DNA of 64,000 nucleotides from Aureliella helgolandensis (GTDB lineage: Bacteria; Planctomycetota; Planctomycetia; Pirellulales; Pirellulaceae): contig NZ_CP036298.1 in assembly GCF_007752135.1 (NCBI RefSeq), positions 3,348,001-3,412,000 of the forward strand, in the 5' to 3' direction. Each line of letters opens with the position of its first letter. Positions within the stretch are counted from its first letter, which is position 1. Of this stretch, positions 18,044 to 27,201 are shown piece by piece. Made by a program: the position numbers and the translations under genes. Below the pieces are notes generated by a model. The model saw only the letters and a list, made by a program, of their open reading frames with translations, was not told the DNA's origin and searched no databases.

Positions 18044-20170
18044 ATGAGGTGCTATTGTTTACTAGGTATTTGCCTGCTTGTTCTGCATTCGAGTGTCTGG
18101 GCACAAGTGCCCGAAATCACGGAACGAAAGGTTTCTGAAGTGACTGAGACAGAAGATCCTTACCTTTGGCTGGAAGATGTAACCGCCGAAAAATCGCTGG
18201 AATGGGTGCGAGCCAGAAACGAGAAAACGCAGACACATTTGGAGGCGCGGCCGGAATTCGCAGACTTGAATCGCGATTTGTTGGCGATTCTGGATTCCGA
18301 TGAGCGAATTCCCTTTGTCTCCAAAGCTGGTGAGTACTACTACAACTTTTGGCGGGATAAAGACCACACGCGAGGAATTTGGCGGCGCACCACCTTGGCA
18401 GAATACCGCAAGGCCAGTCCCGCATGGGAATTGGTTCTGGACCTCGACGCATTGGCAGAGCAGGAGGACGAAAATTGGGTGTGGGATGGGGCACAAATAC
18501 TTCGCCCAGACCTCGACTTGGCGCTCATCGACTTGTCCCGTGGCGGCGCGGATGCGTCGGTCACGAGGGAGTTCGATCTAAGCAAGAAGTCATTTGTCAG
18601 CGACGGATTTTCGCGTCCCGAAGCCAAGGGGGGCATGGACTGGATCGACCGCGATACCGTCTTTGTGTTTACCGATTTCGGTAGCGGCTCAATGACTTCT
18701 TCAGGCTATCCACGCATTGTCAAACGCTGGGAACGCGGCACGCCTCTGGACGCAGCCAGCGTAGTCTATGAGGGGACGGATGCCGACATGTACATCTCGG
18801 CCAGCCACGACGACTCCCCAGGTTACGAGCGAGACTTCGTCAGTCGCACGATTGCCTTTTACAACAATGAGCTTTACCTCCGCAGCGACTCCGGGGAACT
18901 GACGAAGGTCGACGCGCCGAACAGCGCCAGCAAGAGTGTACACCACCAATATCTCCTGCTCGAATTGCGGGATGCTTGGACGGTGAATGGGCAGGAATTC
19001 GTGCCGGGCTCGCTGTTGCTGACTTCCTTCGACGACTTCATGGCTGGGCAGCGGGAGTTTGAAGTGCTATTTGAGCCGACCGACAATAGCTCGCTGGCCA
19101 GCTTTAGCGCTACTCGCGATTTCCTGGTCTTAAACGTTTTGGAAGATGTGAAGAATCGCCTGTACGTGATGAAGCCGACTGCAGCAGGATGGCAGAAGTC
19201 CGCTTTACGCGGTGCGCCGCAGATTGGAACCGTGGGCGTTAGCGCGGTTGATTCCGACCACTCGAATGCGTATTGGATGACGTCCAGCGACTACCTGACC
19301 CCGACGACCTTGTACTATGGAGAGTTGGGTGAAGAGCCAGAGCAACTCAAGCAACTCACTCCTCAATTTGATGCGACCGGGCTGCAGGTATCCCAACATT
19401 TTGCTACCAGTCGCGATGGCACCCAAGTTCCCTATTTTATGGTGTCGAAAGAGAATTTGGAGCGAAACGGTAGCCAGCCGACCTTGCTCTACGGTTACGG
19501 TGGATTCGAAATCTCACTGACTCCAGGCTACAACGCGAGTGTGGGACGCGCCTGGACAACGCAGGGCGGAGTCTATGTCGTCGCCAATATTCGTGGAGGT
19601 GGCGAGTACGGACCACGTTGGCATCAAGCGGCGCTTAAGAAGAATCGATTGCGAGCCTACGAAGATTTTGCTGCAGTGGCCGAAGATCTAATCCAGCAGA
19701 AAATCACGTCGACCCAGCATCTGGGAATTCAGGGTGGGTCCAATGGCGGCTTGCTCGTGGGAAATATGATTGCGCTCTACCCCGAGCTTTTTTCGGCAGC
19801 TGTGTGCCAAGTTCCGTTGCTGGACATGAAACGCTACCATTTGCTGCTGGCCGGAGCCAGTTGGATGGCCGAATATGGGAATCCTGATGCCGACGGGGAA
19901 TGGGATTTTATTAAGACCTATTCTCCTTATCAAAACGTCGATGCCGACACTGAGTATCCGGCGGTTCTCTTCACCACGTCGACTCGGGACGATCGGGTGC
20001 ACCCAGGCCACGCGCGGAAGATGATGGCACGCATGGAGTCGCAGGGCCATGACGTTTCTTACTACGAGAATATCGAAGGAGGTCATGGCGGCGCTGCAAA
20101 CAACAAGCAACGGGCCTACATGCAGTCGCTGGCCTATACATTTTTGCGCGAACGACTCTTTCAAGAATAA
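18044..20170 (+). CDS. Secreted prolyl oligopeptidase family serine peptidase (S9A)
   Basis: Predicted 708-residue exported peptidase. The signal peptide is residues 1-21 (CYCLLGICLLVLHSSVWA). An N-terminal segment EDPYLWLEDV opens the seven-bladed propeller typical of S9A. The alpha/beta-hydrolase domain contains RGGGEYGPRWHQA, the nucleophile motif GGSNGG with Ser566, the acid in TSTRDDRVHPGH and the His in EGGHGG. These match prolyl endopeptidase, which cleaves after proline in short peptides. I chose ATG 18044 because GGAG at 18030-18033 is well spaced and the signal peptide then starts at residue 1; an in-frame start at 18002 would add 14 residues. It is a single gene, convergent with the GYF protein gene. 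Role: probably nutrient peptide breakdown. Confidence 0.95.
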   Translation: MRCYCLLGICLLVLHSSVWAQVPEITERKVSEVTETEDPYLWLEDVTAEKSLEWVRARNEKTQTHLEARPEFADLNRDLLAILDSDERIPFVSKAGEYYYNFWRDKDHTRGIWRRTTLAEYRKASPAWELVLDLDALAEQEDENWVWDGAQILRPDLDLALIDLSRGGADASVTREFDLSKKSFVSDGFSRPEAKGGMDWIDRDTVFVFTDFGSGSMTSSGYPRIVKRWERGTPLDAASVVYEGTDADMYISASHDDSPGYERDFVSRTIAFYNNELYLRSDSGELTKVDAPNSASKSVHHQYLLLELRDAWTVNGQEFVPGSLLLTSFDDFMAGQREFEVLFEPTDNSSLASFSATRDFLVLNVLEDVKNRLYVMKPTAAGWQKSALRGAPQIGTVGVSAVDSDHSNAYWMTSSDYLTPTTLYYGELGEEPEQLKQLTPQFDATGLQVSQHFATSRDGTQVPYFMVSKENLERNGSQPTLLYGYGGFEISLTPGYNASVGRAWTTQGGVYVVANIRGGGEYGPRWHQAALKKNRLRAYEDFAAVAEDLIQQKITSTQHLGIQGGSNGGLLVGNMIALYPELFSAAVCQVPLLDMKRYHLLLAGASWMAEYGNPDADGEWDFIKTYSPYQNVDADTEYPAVLFTTSTRDDRVHPGHARKMMARMESQGHDVSYYENIEGGHGGAANNKQRAYMQSLAYTFLRERLFQE

Positions 20171-20289
20171 CAGGCTGGCAGCAAGTCCCACTCGTCAACC
20201 CTGACGATGGCGTTTGCCTGACTGGCTTGTCCGTTCAACCAGCTGCTTGCCCCCTACGGGCGGGAACACGCGCGATCAACCAGACGTCC

Positions 20290-20321
20290 CACTACGCGGT
20301 GCTCTTACAGTACCCGTAGTG
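20290..20321. terminator. Possible hairpin between convergent genes
   Basis: CACTACG(C)GGT pairs with ACCCGTAGTG, ten base pairs with one bulge and an 11-base loop, between the ends of the prolyl oligopeptidase and GYF protein genes. There is no T-run. Confidence 0.35.
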
Positions 20322-20353
20322 TGGCGGGTGGGAGCGGTCGTGAAACTGGCCTG

Positions 20354-21193
20354 CTAGCTGCCGCTTCCCTGCAAGACTAAGACGGTAATTAATGCGGTCA
20401 CCAACACAACGGCGATGACGATCAAGCTGATGATCATGATCTTGTAGTTCTGGCGTTTCTTGTTTCGCCGTTTCAACTGCTTCATCTCTCCGCTACCACC
20501 GACCACCGGCGAACTGGGCGGAGGGGCGCTTTGCGCGGAGGAGGTCGAGGCTGGGACACCGCCATTGGTGGATGTTTGGAATGCAGGGATACTTGCAAAG
20601 TAGTCTGCCAATACGCCGGAGGCAGGTTGCCAATCCTGCCAGCCCTCACGCCATACCAGTGCGCCGGGACTGATGCGATTCTCGGTCAGCCATTGCAGCA
20701 TCGTCGATTGATCGGCGGGGCCAAATTGTCCGCCAGATTCAGGGCGTATAAACCAACTGGCCGTTGGGTTTTCCTGCAATGCACTGGGGGTTAGAGGGGC
20801 GGCGGGAGGTGGAGGTGTTGGGGGGGCTAGAGTCGCTGTTGAGTTTTCCCCTGAGGCGGAAGAAGGCGTTGGGACCGGTGGTTGTTCATGCGCTACCTCT
20901 GCCGTGGAGATTTGTGGTGCCGAGGAGTTGTCGGTGGGGGCCTGAGAGCTCGCAGCACCGGGAACGGGACTCGGTTCTACGGAGGCTCCGGTCGGGGCCG
21001 GCTGCGAGGTGGATGCAGCCTGCGTTTGCAATGAGGGTGCGCGCGGTTCTTCCAGCGGTAAAGAACTCGGGTGGTCCTGAAGTGGAACACGGAATTTACC
21101 GTGGCATTTCGGACATTTACCCCGTTTGCCAGCTTGGAAATCTTTGACGTGCAGTTCCTGTTCGCAGTGATGGCACTGGAAACGAATACCCAC
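20354..21193 (-). CDS. Zinc-ribbon, GYF_2 and C-terminal anchor protein
   Basis: Predicted 279-residue protein. The N-terminus starts (V/M)GIRFQCHHCEQELHVK and continues to KCPKCHGKFRVP, a four-cysteine zinc-ribbon common at the start of planctomycete proteins. A long Pro/Ser/Thr/Ala-rich linker (about 40-155) leads to a GYF_2 domain (WFIRPESGGQFGPADQ ... GALVWREGWQDWQPA, about 155-205). A basic stretch and one transmembrane helix (IMIISLIVIAVVLVTALI) end the protein, so it is likely tail-anchored with the rest in the cytoplasm. The start is GTG 21193, supported by GGGAG nine bases upstream and by the family's usual MGIRF beginning; the in-frame ATG at 21313 would overlap the cytochrome gene. 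Function unknown; GYF domains bind proline-rich peptides. Confidence 0.85.
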   Translation of the reverse strand: MGIRFQCHHCEQELHVKDFQAGKRGKCPKCHGKFRVPLQDHPSSLPLEEPRAPSLQTQAASTSQPAPTGASVEPSPVPGAASSQAPTDNSSAPQISTAEVAHEQPPVPTPSSASGENSTATLAPPTPPPPAAPLTPSALQENPTASWFIRPESGGQFGPADQSTMLQWLTENRISPGALVWREGWQDWQPASGVLADYFASIPAFQTSTNGGVPASTSSAQSAPPPSSPVVGGSGEMKQLKRRNKKRQNYKIMIISLIVIAVVLVTALITVLVLQGSGS

Positions 21194-21202
21194 TCTTACA
21201 CA

Positions 21203-21207
21203 CTCCC
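21203..21207 (-). promoter_or_regulatory. Ribosome binding site for a GTG start
   Basis: GGGAG on the minus strand, nine bases before GTG 21193. It decides the start of the zinc-ribbon/GYF protein in favour of the short form. Confidence 0.65.
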
Positions 21208-21272
21208 AATTGTCAGTAGTAGCTGGAAACCGACATCTCATTGAGTCGATGTTGAACAATTCCAACTTGGGT

Positions 21273-22265
21273 TTAACGGAAACTATCATGGCAGTTGGTG
21301 CAAGAGCTGCCAATACGCCCGCTGGCTTGTCGAGCTAATTCTGCATCCCCCGTTTTGACGGCCAACTGAATCTCGAGCGCGGCAGCGATCATCTGCTGGG
21401 CAAATTCCTGATAATCTGCATCGGTTGCATCCGGCATCTCCTCCTGCAAGGAGGCCTTGCCGAGGACGGCTATTAGCTCGGCATAACGTTGTAGCAATTC
21501 CTTGTCCTGTTCAAACGCTTTGGGGCTGGCGCTGTAGGTTGTGATATGCTCTTGGTAGGCCCATTCCAAAAGTTGCATCAGGGGGATGCGGTCGATTAAC
21601 TGTGCCCAATCGACGTCGGATTTGGCGGTATAAGACAATTGAGTACCGCTCAACAAGTCTCCCAAATCCAGCATCCGATTCTTGGCTTCACTGTAGACCT
21701 GCTGAGATCCGATCTTGGTATTGGCCGCAACCCGGGCCATCAGCTCGCGCGCCGCTGGCGCACTCTGCTTCCAGCGCACTTCACTCGGGTATTTTTCGAT
21801 GATGGCGAACAGGAGTGCTTGGAGCGAGAATTCCTTTCGAGCCACTGCGTAACCCCCAGCAACAAATGCCGGCTGGGTAGTAACGACCTTGTCGAGTCGC
21901 AACTTTGAACCCTTGATGAGATCTTCGATGGCCGTTGGCGAGATCAGACGCTCCCAAGCTTGCGGATCGACGGCGTTCGAGGAGGGCGTTGCGTTGTTTG
22001 CTGCAGAGTTCCCCGAAGTGGGAGAGCCACTGGCCACGCTACGAGTCGCTTGAGCCTGCGGGAGCTCTCCGCGCAGCATGCTGGCAGGATCCGCATAGAA
22101 CACGGAATCGAATTGAGCACTTTCAAAATTCGGTGGAGCGCTCCGCAAAGGCTTGGTTGTCGATTGACTCCAGAGCGAGGATGTGGGGAGCCACAGGCTA
22201 CCCATGGCAATGCAGAGGTACCGGAGGCACGCGAACAGATGACCACAATGGAGCTTGGGATGCAT
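21273..22265 (-). CDS. Exported cytochrome c'-like protein
   Basis: Predicted 330-residue exported haem protein. A hydrophobic leader (about 8-33, ending SLWS) is followed by mostly helical sequence and a single haem motif at the very C-terminus, SSCTNCHDSFR. A C-terminal CxxCH is the arrangement of cytochrome c'-type four-helix bundles (typically CxxCHxxYR), to which the last 130 residues fit. The 200-residue N-terminal part is unassigned. The frame is open to 22505, but the stretch before Met at 22265 has no signal and looks non-coding; a Met at 22322 is an alternative. The GYF protein gene follows 79 bases later on the same strand. Confidence 0.75.
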   Translation of the reverse strand: MHPKLHCGHLFACLRYLCIAMGSLWLPTSSLWSQSTTKPLRSAPPNFESAQFDSVFYADPASMLRGELPQAQATRSVASGSPTSGNSAANNATPSSNAVDPQAWERLISPTAIEDLIKGSKLRLDKVVTTQPAFVAGGYAVARKEFSLQALLFAIIEKYPSEVRWKQSAPAARELMARVAANTKIGSQQVYSEAKNRMLDLGDLLSGTQLSYTAKSDVDWAQLIDRIPLMQLLEWAYQEHITTYSASPKAFEQDKELLQRYAELIAVLGKASLQEEMPDATDADYQEFAQQMIAAALEIQLAVKTGDAELARQASGRIGSSCTNCHDSFR

Positions 22266-23158
22266 AGCGTCGTATCGAGCTTCCGCGAAAAGTAGATTTG
22301 ACAATCGAGCAAGCGCTAGCATCTGCCTGCAGTGGACGGCCGTTAGCACCGGCTCCCATGAATGACTGCGCATTATGACTGGTAGAGTGCTCGCTCGCCA
22401 AGCAACTAAGCCTTGTGATTGTAGAAATTTGCGTGTATGGCCCCTCATTACCCTGCTGATACGTGCTTGAGCACCGAATACGCTAGGCACCCTGGGGAGT
22501 CTCACTCTGCCCCGTCCATGCAGGTGGCGTTGGAAACGGGAGCGAATTCACCGGCTGGAGACAAATGGCAACCATTGTTGGGGACACTTGCTACGCCCTC
22601 TCGCAGGAAGCTCTGTTGCGGCCGGAGCTGCAGCCTTAGCTCCGATTGTTGCAACCGATAATATCTGCAGATTAGGTAGGCCTTTAGGTGTAGGCAAACT
22701 ATTAGGATGGAATTCGGTGGAGCAGTATTCGGGAGATGCTCGATAGCTGACTCTACACCAGCGATTGAGAGGGAGGATCTTTCGTACACCGCAGCTGGTG
22801 TGTGCTTAAAGGTGCGAAAGGTCAGCGTCCATGGATGGGGTTCGAGTTCTTACTGAGACTTTTACAGAAGTCGTATTAACACCTAAGCACCTCACGATGA
22901 TGAGGTTCGCAAACGTTGCAAGCTCGAGGCACACAGCACAACGAGTCTTGAATGCACTGCAATCGACTGTGATGTAACACCGTGTTTGTAGGACGCTCAA
23001 GTGTTGTTCTCATTGATGCCAGGAGCAGCTCGAGGCTGTGATCGGCACTCGTGGTTTGGCGTTGGAAGTGTGAGATACGTAACTGGAATCGCAGTCAGGA
23101 CTCAGGGAGTACGCATCGGTCGATGTGTCACATCCTTAGGAATCACAGGAGTCCCATC
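22266..23158. other. Intergenic region, 893 bases
   Basis: No gene is supported between the divergent cytochrome and RNase H-like genes. Short open frames on both strands lack family resemblance and ribosome binding sites. A number of frames are open across 22266-22505 upstream of the cytochrome start, but none resembles protein. Confidence 0.5.
23147..23151 (+). promoter_or_regulatory. Ribosome binding site of the RNase H-like gene
   Basis: AGGAG seven bases before ATG 23159. It fixes the start of the protein and rules out the longer open frame beginning at 23051. Confidence 0.75.
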
Positions 23159-23941
23159 ATGGTAATGGCGCAACCGCATTTTTTATTGTTTTGTGATACG
23201 CATTTAGCACAGCCGTCATCCTATGCAGACTCCGCGACGCCACGTCGCCTGGGAGTGGGGCGATGGCACTTTGTGTTGGAGCGGCTGGATGGGCCAGAAC
23301 GCTTGGAGGTGGCAGACAGTGAGACCCAAGTCAATGGAGACCGGTTGGCACTCCTTTCGGTGGTGCGTGGTTTGGAGGCTCTCGAAGGGCCGAGCCAAGT
23401 CACCTTAGTTACGACCAGTCGCTATGTGTCGCGGGGGCTAAGATACGGATTGAATACGTGGAGAGAGTCGGATTATACGTGGGAGCGATTTGGAGTGCAG
23501 AAGCCGATCCGCAATGCGGATTTGTGGCAACGCATTGATCGAGCCATGGAGTATCACGCGATTATTTGCCGACTGATTCAATCCAATGTGCAGGCTCAGT
23601 CGCAAACGGGTCCGTCGGTTCAAGAGGCCGCACCAGCCGCCGGGGAAGTAGTTGTGCTCGGAGGAGACGCGAGCCAAGCAGATGCACGCAATTCCCTACC
23701 TGTGCAACAGGCGGCAGCGCGGTGTTACGAACCGGATACGACCAGGCCTGCCCTGGGGACGGTGGCAGGGCAGGGCAGGGGGGCGGAGGCTGTTCCGCCG
23801 CGGGAGGCCGAGCGTGGGAGGCAGATCTCCACGCTCCGCAACGTGACGAAAAATCAAGATCCTTGGTGGCAGATGGCTGCACCATGGATCAAATGGGCGA
23901 GGGGGCGGATGCAGCCTCGACCAGTGTTTTATGGGACATAA
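23159..23941 (+). CDS. Degenerate RNase HI-like protein
   Basis: Predicted 260-residue protein. Residues 7-140 align by eye with E. coli RNase HI: HFLLFCDTH for the first strand, NGDRLALLSVVRGLEAL for NNRMELMAAIVALEAL, VTLVTTSRYVSRGL for VILSTDSQYVRQGI, and RNADLWQRIDRAM for KNVDLWQRLDAAL. The first catalytic Asp is kept (Asp13), but the Glu of RMEL is Ala64 and the Asp of STDS is Thr86. The last helix with the fourth acid (GHAGHPENERCDELA) is replaced by an unrelated 115-residue tail rich in Ala, Gln and Pro. The fold is therefore likely kept and nuclease activity likely lost. It lies 116 bases upstream of glgB on the same strand. Possible roles are nucleic-acid binding or a structural one. 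Confidence 0.8.
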   Translation: MVMAQPHFLLFCDTHLAQPSSYADSATPRRLGVGRWHFVLERLDGPERLEVADSETQVNGDRLALLSVVRGLEALEGPSQVTLVTTSRYVSRGLRYGLNTWRESDYTWERFGVQKPIRNADLWQRIDRAMEYHAIICRLIQSNVQAQSQTGPSVQEAAPAAGEVVVLGGDASQADARNSLPVQQAAARCYEPDTTRPALGTVAGQGRGAEAVPPREAERGRQISTLRNVTKNQDPWWQMAAPWIKWARGRMQPRPVFYGT

Positions 23942-24047
23942 CCCGCCGTAGTATGAAGGATTCGCATCGACTCGAAATCTTCTTCGAGCAGAGGTGACGA
24001 ACATGCTAACGGACGGGGGCAATCGCGGTTATAACATTTAGTCAAAC

Positions 24048-24051
24048 GGAG
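24048..24051 (+). promoter_or_regulatory. Ribosome binding site of glgB (GTG start)
   Basis: GGAG six bases before GTG 24058. The overlapping ATG at 24056 opens a frame of only ten codons, so the GTG is the start. Confidence 0.65.
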
Positions 24052-24057
24052 ATTGAT

Positions 24058-26271
24058 GTGCGAACTCAGCTTTCATTGCAAGGCGTAAGTCGCTTAGTAG
24101 AAGGAACTTTGGATAATCCGGCTCAATTGTTGGGGCCTCATCCCGTAACCTATGGGGATCGTCAAGCCATTTCGGTGCGAGCTTTTCTACCCGATAGCGA
24201 GCAAGTGTGGCTAGTGGACCATGAGCACCAGGATGTGCGACCGATGCGGCGCATCCACCCCTCCGGATTCTATGAAGCGATCCGGCCAATGGATGCTTCC
24301 AACAATAGAAATTACCGACTTCGAGTGGCCTCCAAGAGTGGCGAAATCATAGAAATGCACGATCCATACGCAGTTGAGCCGTTACTGACTGAATTCGATT
24401 TGTTCCTGTTTGGCGAGGGACGAAATTGGCAGATCTATAACAAAATGGGGGCGCATGCCCGCCAAGTGGATACCGTTTCTGGGGTGAATTTTGCCGTTTG
24501 GGCCCCCAATGCAGAGTCGGTGCAAGTCGTTGGCGATTTCAATCATTGGGAGGGCAGCCAGCACCCCATGCGGAAGCACATTCCGGCGGGTGTCTGGGAA
24601 TTGTTTGTCCCCAATCTCAAACCGGGCGAAAAATACAAGTTCCGCGTAAAGATGGAAGGTGGTAACACGATCGATAAAACCGATCCATTTGGCTTTTACG
24701 CAGAATTGCCGCCTCGCACCGCCTCAATCGTCACATCGCTTGACGAGTACACGTGGCAAGACGAAGCGTGGCTTGATCGACGAAGTTCTCGCGATCCGTT
24801 GAAGGATGCGATGAATATCTACGAATTGCATCTGGGGAGCTGGAAGCGGGATGAGGCCGGACATCACGGCTGGATGAACTACCGCAAGATCGCTCATGAA
24901 TTGGTGGACTACTGTACCGATATGGGGTTCACGCACGTCGAACTCATGCCGATCAGTGAACACCCCTTTACCGGCTCGTGGGGCTACCAAACCGTGGGTT
25001 ATTACGGCATCACCAGCCGCTATGGTACGGCCGAAGACTTCATGTACTTCGTGGATCATTGCCACCAGCATGGAATTGGTGTCATCTTGGATTGGGTCCC
25101 AGCCCACTTCCCCAAAGACGGCCACGGGCTGCGACGCTTCGACGGTAGCGCGCTCTACGAACACTCCGATCCACGGCAGGGAGAGCATCCCGACTGGGGA
25201 ACCATGATCTTCAATTATGGTCGGAATGAAGTGCGCAACTTCCTCATTTCCAATGCCTTGTTCCTGTATGACAAATATCATATCGATGGACTGCGCGTTG
25301 ATGCTGTCGCTAGCATGCTCTATCTCGACTACAGTCGCAACGATGGAGAGTGGATTCCCAACGAGTATGGTGGGCGTGAAAACCTGGACGCGTTGCACAT
25401 GTTGCGGGAGTTCAACGAGCAGTCGCATGACCAATACCCAGGGGTTCTGACATTGGCGGAAGAATCGACCGCCTGGCCGGGGGTGAGTCGTCCGGTCAGC
25501 ACCGGTGGACTTGGGTTTTCGGTCAAGTGGAATATGGGGTGGATGAACGACACGTTGCGGTATTTCCGCCATGAGCCAATTCATCGGCAATACCACCACG
25601 ACGAGCTGACTTTCAGCTTGATCTATGCCTTCACGGAAAACTTCACGCTGCCCCTGTCGCACGATGAAGTGGTGCACGGCAAGGGGTCGCTGATCAGCCA
25701 GATGTCGGGCGATCTGTGGCAGAAGTTCGCGAATTTGCGTTTGCTGTATTCCTACATGTGGACCCACCCTGGTAAGAAACTGCTGTTCATGGGAAGCGAA
25801 TTCGCTCAGTGGCATGAATGGGATTACGATTCAGAGATCCAGTGGGACCTGCTGAAGTGGGATACGCACATGGGGGTCAAGAAAATGGTGAGCGATTTGA
25901 ACCACTTGGTCATTCGTGAGCCAGCCCTGCACCAAGTCGATTTTACCGAAGAAGGGTTTGAGTGGATTGATTGCATGAACGCAGGCGACAGCGTGATTAG
26001 CTATATGCGAAAAGCGGAGGACTCTGACGACTTCGTCATCGTGGCTTGCAATTTCACTCCGGTTGTCCGTGAAGGCTATCGCATTGGAGCACCCCGAGCG
26101 GGTCGCTATCGCGAGATCTTCAATAGTGATTCCAGCTACTATTCGGGGAGCAATATCGGGAACGCACTTGGATGTGTGGCTACGAAAGACGGATACCATG
26201 GGCGCCCCGCTTCGCTATCCGTCAATCTTCCGCCACTGGCAACTGTAGTGCTCAAGCCCGATTGGAATTAG
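24058..26271 (+). CDS. glgB: 1,4-alpha-glucan branching enzyme
   Basis: Predicted 737-residue GH13 enzyme that makes the alpha-1,6 branches of glycogen. Two N-terminal CBM48-like segments (about 20-110 and 135-225; VNFAVWAPNAESVQVVGDFN) precede the catalytic barrel. Hallmarks are SWGYQTVGYYGITSRYG, the nucleophile in DGLRVDAVASMLYLDYSR (Asp415), the acid/base in LTLAEESTAWPGVSRP (Glu468) and LPLSHDEVVHGKGSL. The Asp-Glu spacing of 53 equals that of E. coli GlgB (D405, E458). Length is normal for the long form with two N-terminal modules. The start is GTG 24058. No other glycogen genes are adjacent. Confidence 0.98.
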   Translation: MRTQLSLQGVSRLVEGTLDNPAQLLGPHPVTYGDRQAISVRAFLPDSEQVWLVDHEHQDVRPMRRIHPSGFYEAIRPMDASNNRNYRLRVASKSGEIIEMHDPYAVEPLLTEFDLFLFGEGRNWQIYNKMGAHARQVDTVSGVNFAVWAPNAESVQVVGDFNHWEGSQHPMRKHIPAGVWELFVPNLKPGEKYKFRVKMEGGNTIDKTDPFGFYAELPPRTASIVTSLDEYTWQDEAWLDRRSSRDPLKDAMNIYELHLGSWKRDEAGHHGWMNYRKIAHELVDYCTDMGFTHVELMPISEHPFTGSWGYQTVGYYGITSRYGTAEDFMYFVDHCHQHGIGVILDWVPAHFPKDGHGLRRFDGSALYEHSDPRQGEHPDWGTMIFNYGRNEVRNFLISNALFLYDKYHIDGLRVDAVASMLYLDYSRNDGEWIPNEYGGRENLDALHMLREFNEQSHDQYPGVLTLAEESTAWPGVSRPVSTGGLGFSVKWNMGWMNDTLRYFRHEPIHRQYHHDELTFSLIYAFTENFTLPLSHDEVVHGKGSLISQMSGDLWQKFANLRLLYSYMWTHPGKKLLFMGSEFAQWHEWDYDSEIQWDLLKWDTHMGVKKMVSDLNHLVIREPALHQVDFTEEGFEWIDCMNAGDSVISYMRKAEDSDDFVIVACNFTPVVREGYRIGAPRAGRYREIFNSDSSYYSGSNIGNALGCVATKDGYHGRPASLSVNLPPLATVVLKPDWN

Positions 26272-26304
26272 GTGGCAGGATTGCGGTAGCACTGGTGTTC
26301 ATCG

Positions 26305-27066
26305 ATGGTGAGTAAAATGCCCAGATCCCTAATCATTCCGCCAAATTGGCAATTGCCCGATGCACTGCGCAAGCGGGTCGGGAATGCCGCTGGACGGCAA
26401 CGAATGATGCAGCATGAGCAGCAGCTATTGATCGTGGCTCACTTGGTTCCCGAACCAGGTGAGCACTCGCGGCGCGGAGTGTTGTTTTGGCGCGACGGGC
26501 AAGCGGAGTGGCACGCGAGCAATGGGGATCCCGGCAAGGTCGCTATTGACCAATTGCTGGGCAACTATGCGAAAGCCCTCGAGGTATTTGATGGCCAGGA
26601 GGCGCGGGCGAAGCGTGCCGATGAATATGTTCCAATCTTGGAGGGCCTGGCGCCCCTGTCGCGAGCGGTCCGAAATTTTTCGGACGTCTTGCAGGAGGCT
26701 CGACGTGCGGCCCCAGACTGTGATCAATTGATCGACGCGCGAGACCGGGCCTATGAGATCGCTCGGACTGCAGAACTGCTCTACCAAGACACCAAGAACT
26801 CCATGGATATTGCGGTGGTTCGTCGTGCGGAAGAGCAAGCCCTGGCCAGTCAGCGGACGACCGCTGCGGCGCACCGTTTGAACACCATGGCCGCCCTCTT
26901 CTTTCCCTTGGCCACGTTGGGCGCTATTTTTGGTACCACGTTGACCGAAAACTGGAGTTGGTCGTTTTCATCGGGCCCCTTCATTCTGTTCCTGTTGTCG
27001 GGGCTAGTCGCAGGTGTGGCTCTTGCTGTTTTTGTAAACCGGCCTGTTAAGACTAACGCGGACTAG
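26305..27066 (+). CDS. CorA-like two-helix membrane protein
   Basis: Predicted 253-residue protein (or 249 from Met 26317). Residues 1-120 form a soluble part without recognised motifs; 120-190 are helical (VRNFSDVLQEARRAA ... AYEIARTAELLYQDTKNSMDIAVVRRAEEQ). Two C-terminal transmembrane helices follow (MAALFFPLATLGAIFGTTL and FILFLLSGLVAGVALAVF). The order of a long stalk helix, LNTMAALFFPLATLGAIFG and a final helix is that of CorA/Mrs2 magnesium channels, but the GMN loop is replaced by GTT. It may be a remote relative that lost the selectivity motif. It starts 33 bases after glgB, so it is probably co-transcribed with it. Confidence 0.7.
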   Translation: MVSKMPRSLIIPPNWQLPDALRKRVGNAAGRQRMMQHEQQLLIVAHLVPEPGEHSRRGVLFWRDGQAEWHASNGDPGKVAIDQLLGNYAKALEVFDGQEARAKRADEYVPILEGLAPLSRAVRNFSDVLQEARRAAPDCDQLIDARDRAYEIARTAELLYQDTKNSMDIAVVRRAEEQALASQRTTAAAHRLNTMAALFFPLATLGAIFGTTLTENWSWSFSSGPFILFLLSGLVAGVALAVFVNRPVKTNAD

Positions 27067-27201
27067 GCAAGTCCCCGTGGAGGGCGGCCGTGTCGTTGGT
27101 GAGGCGGTTGTTGATTTTCTAGTCCTAATCGCAAATTCGAAGCCATTGCGGTAAAATCTAAGCAGACTGCCACCTGCCCTCAGAATCTCCTTGGTTTGCA
27201 C

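Noticed and set aside
22502-22789. A 95-codon minus-strand frame upstream of the RNase H-like gene
   Set aside because: The protein has no recognisable pattern and no supporting ribosome binding site, and lies in a long gap with several similar frames.
24724-25815. A 363-codon open frame on the minus strand inside glgB
   Set aside because: It is fully antisense to the clearly conserved branching enzyme, lacks family similarity and arises from codon bias of glgB.
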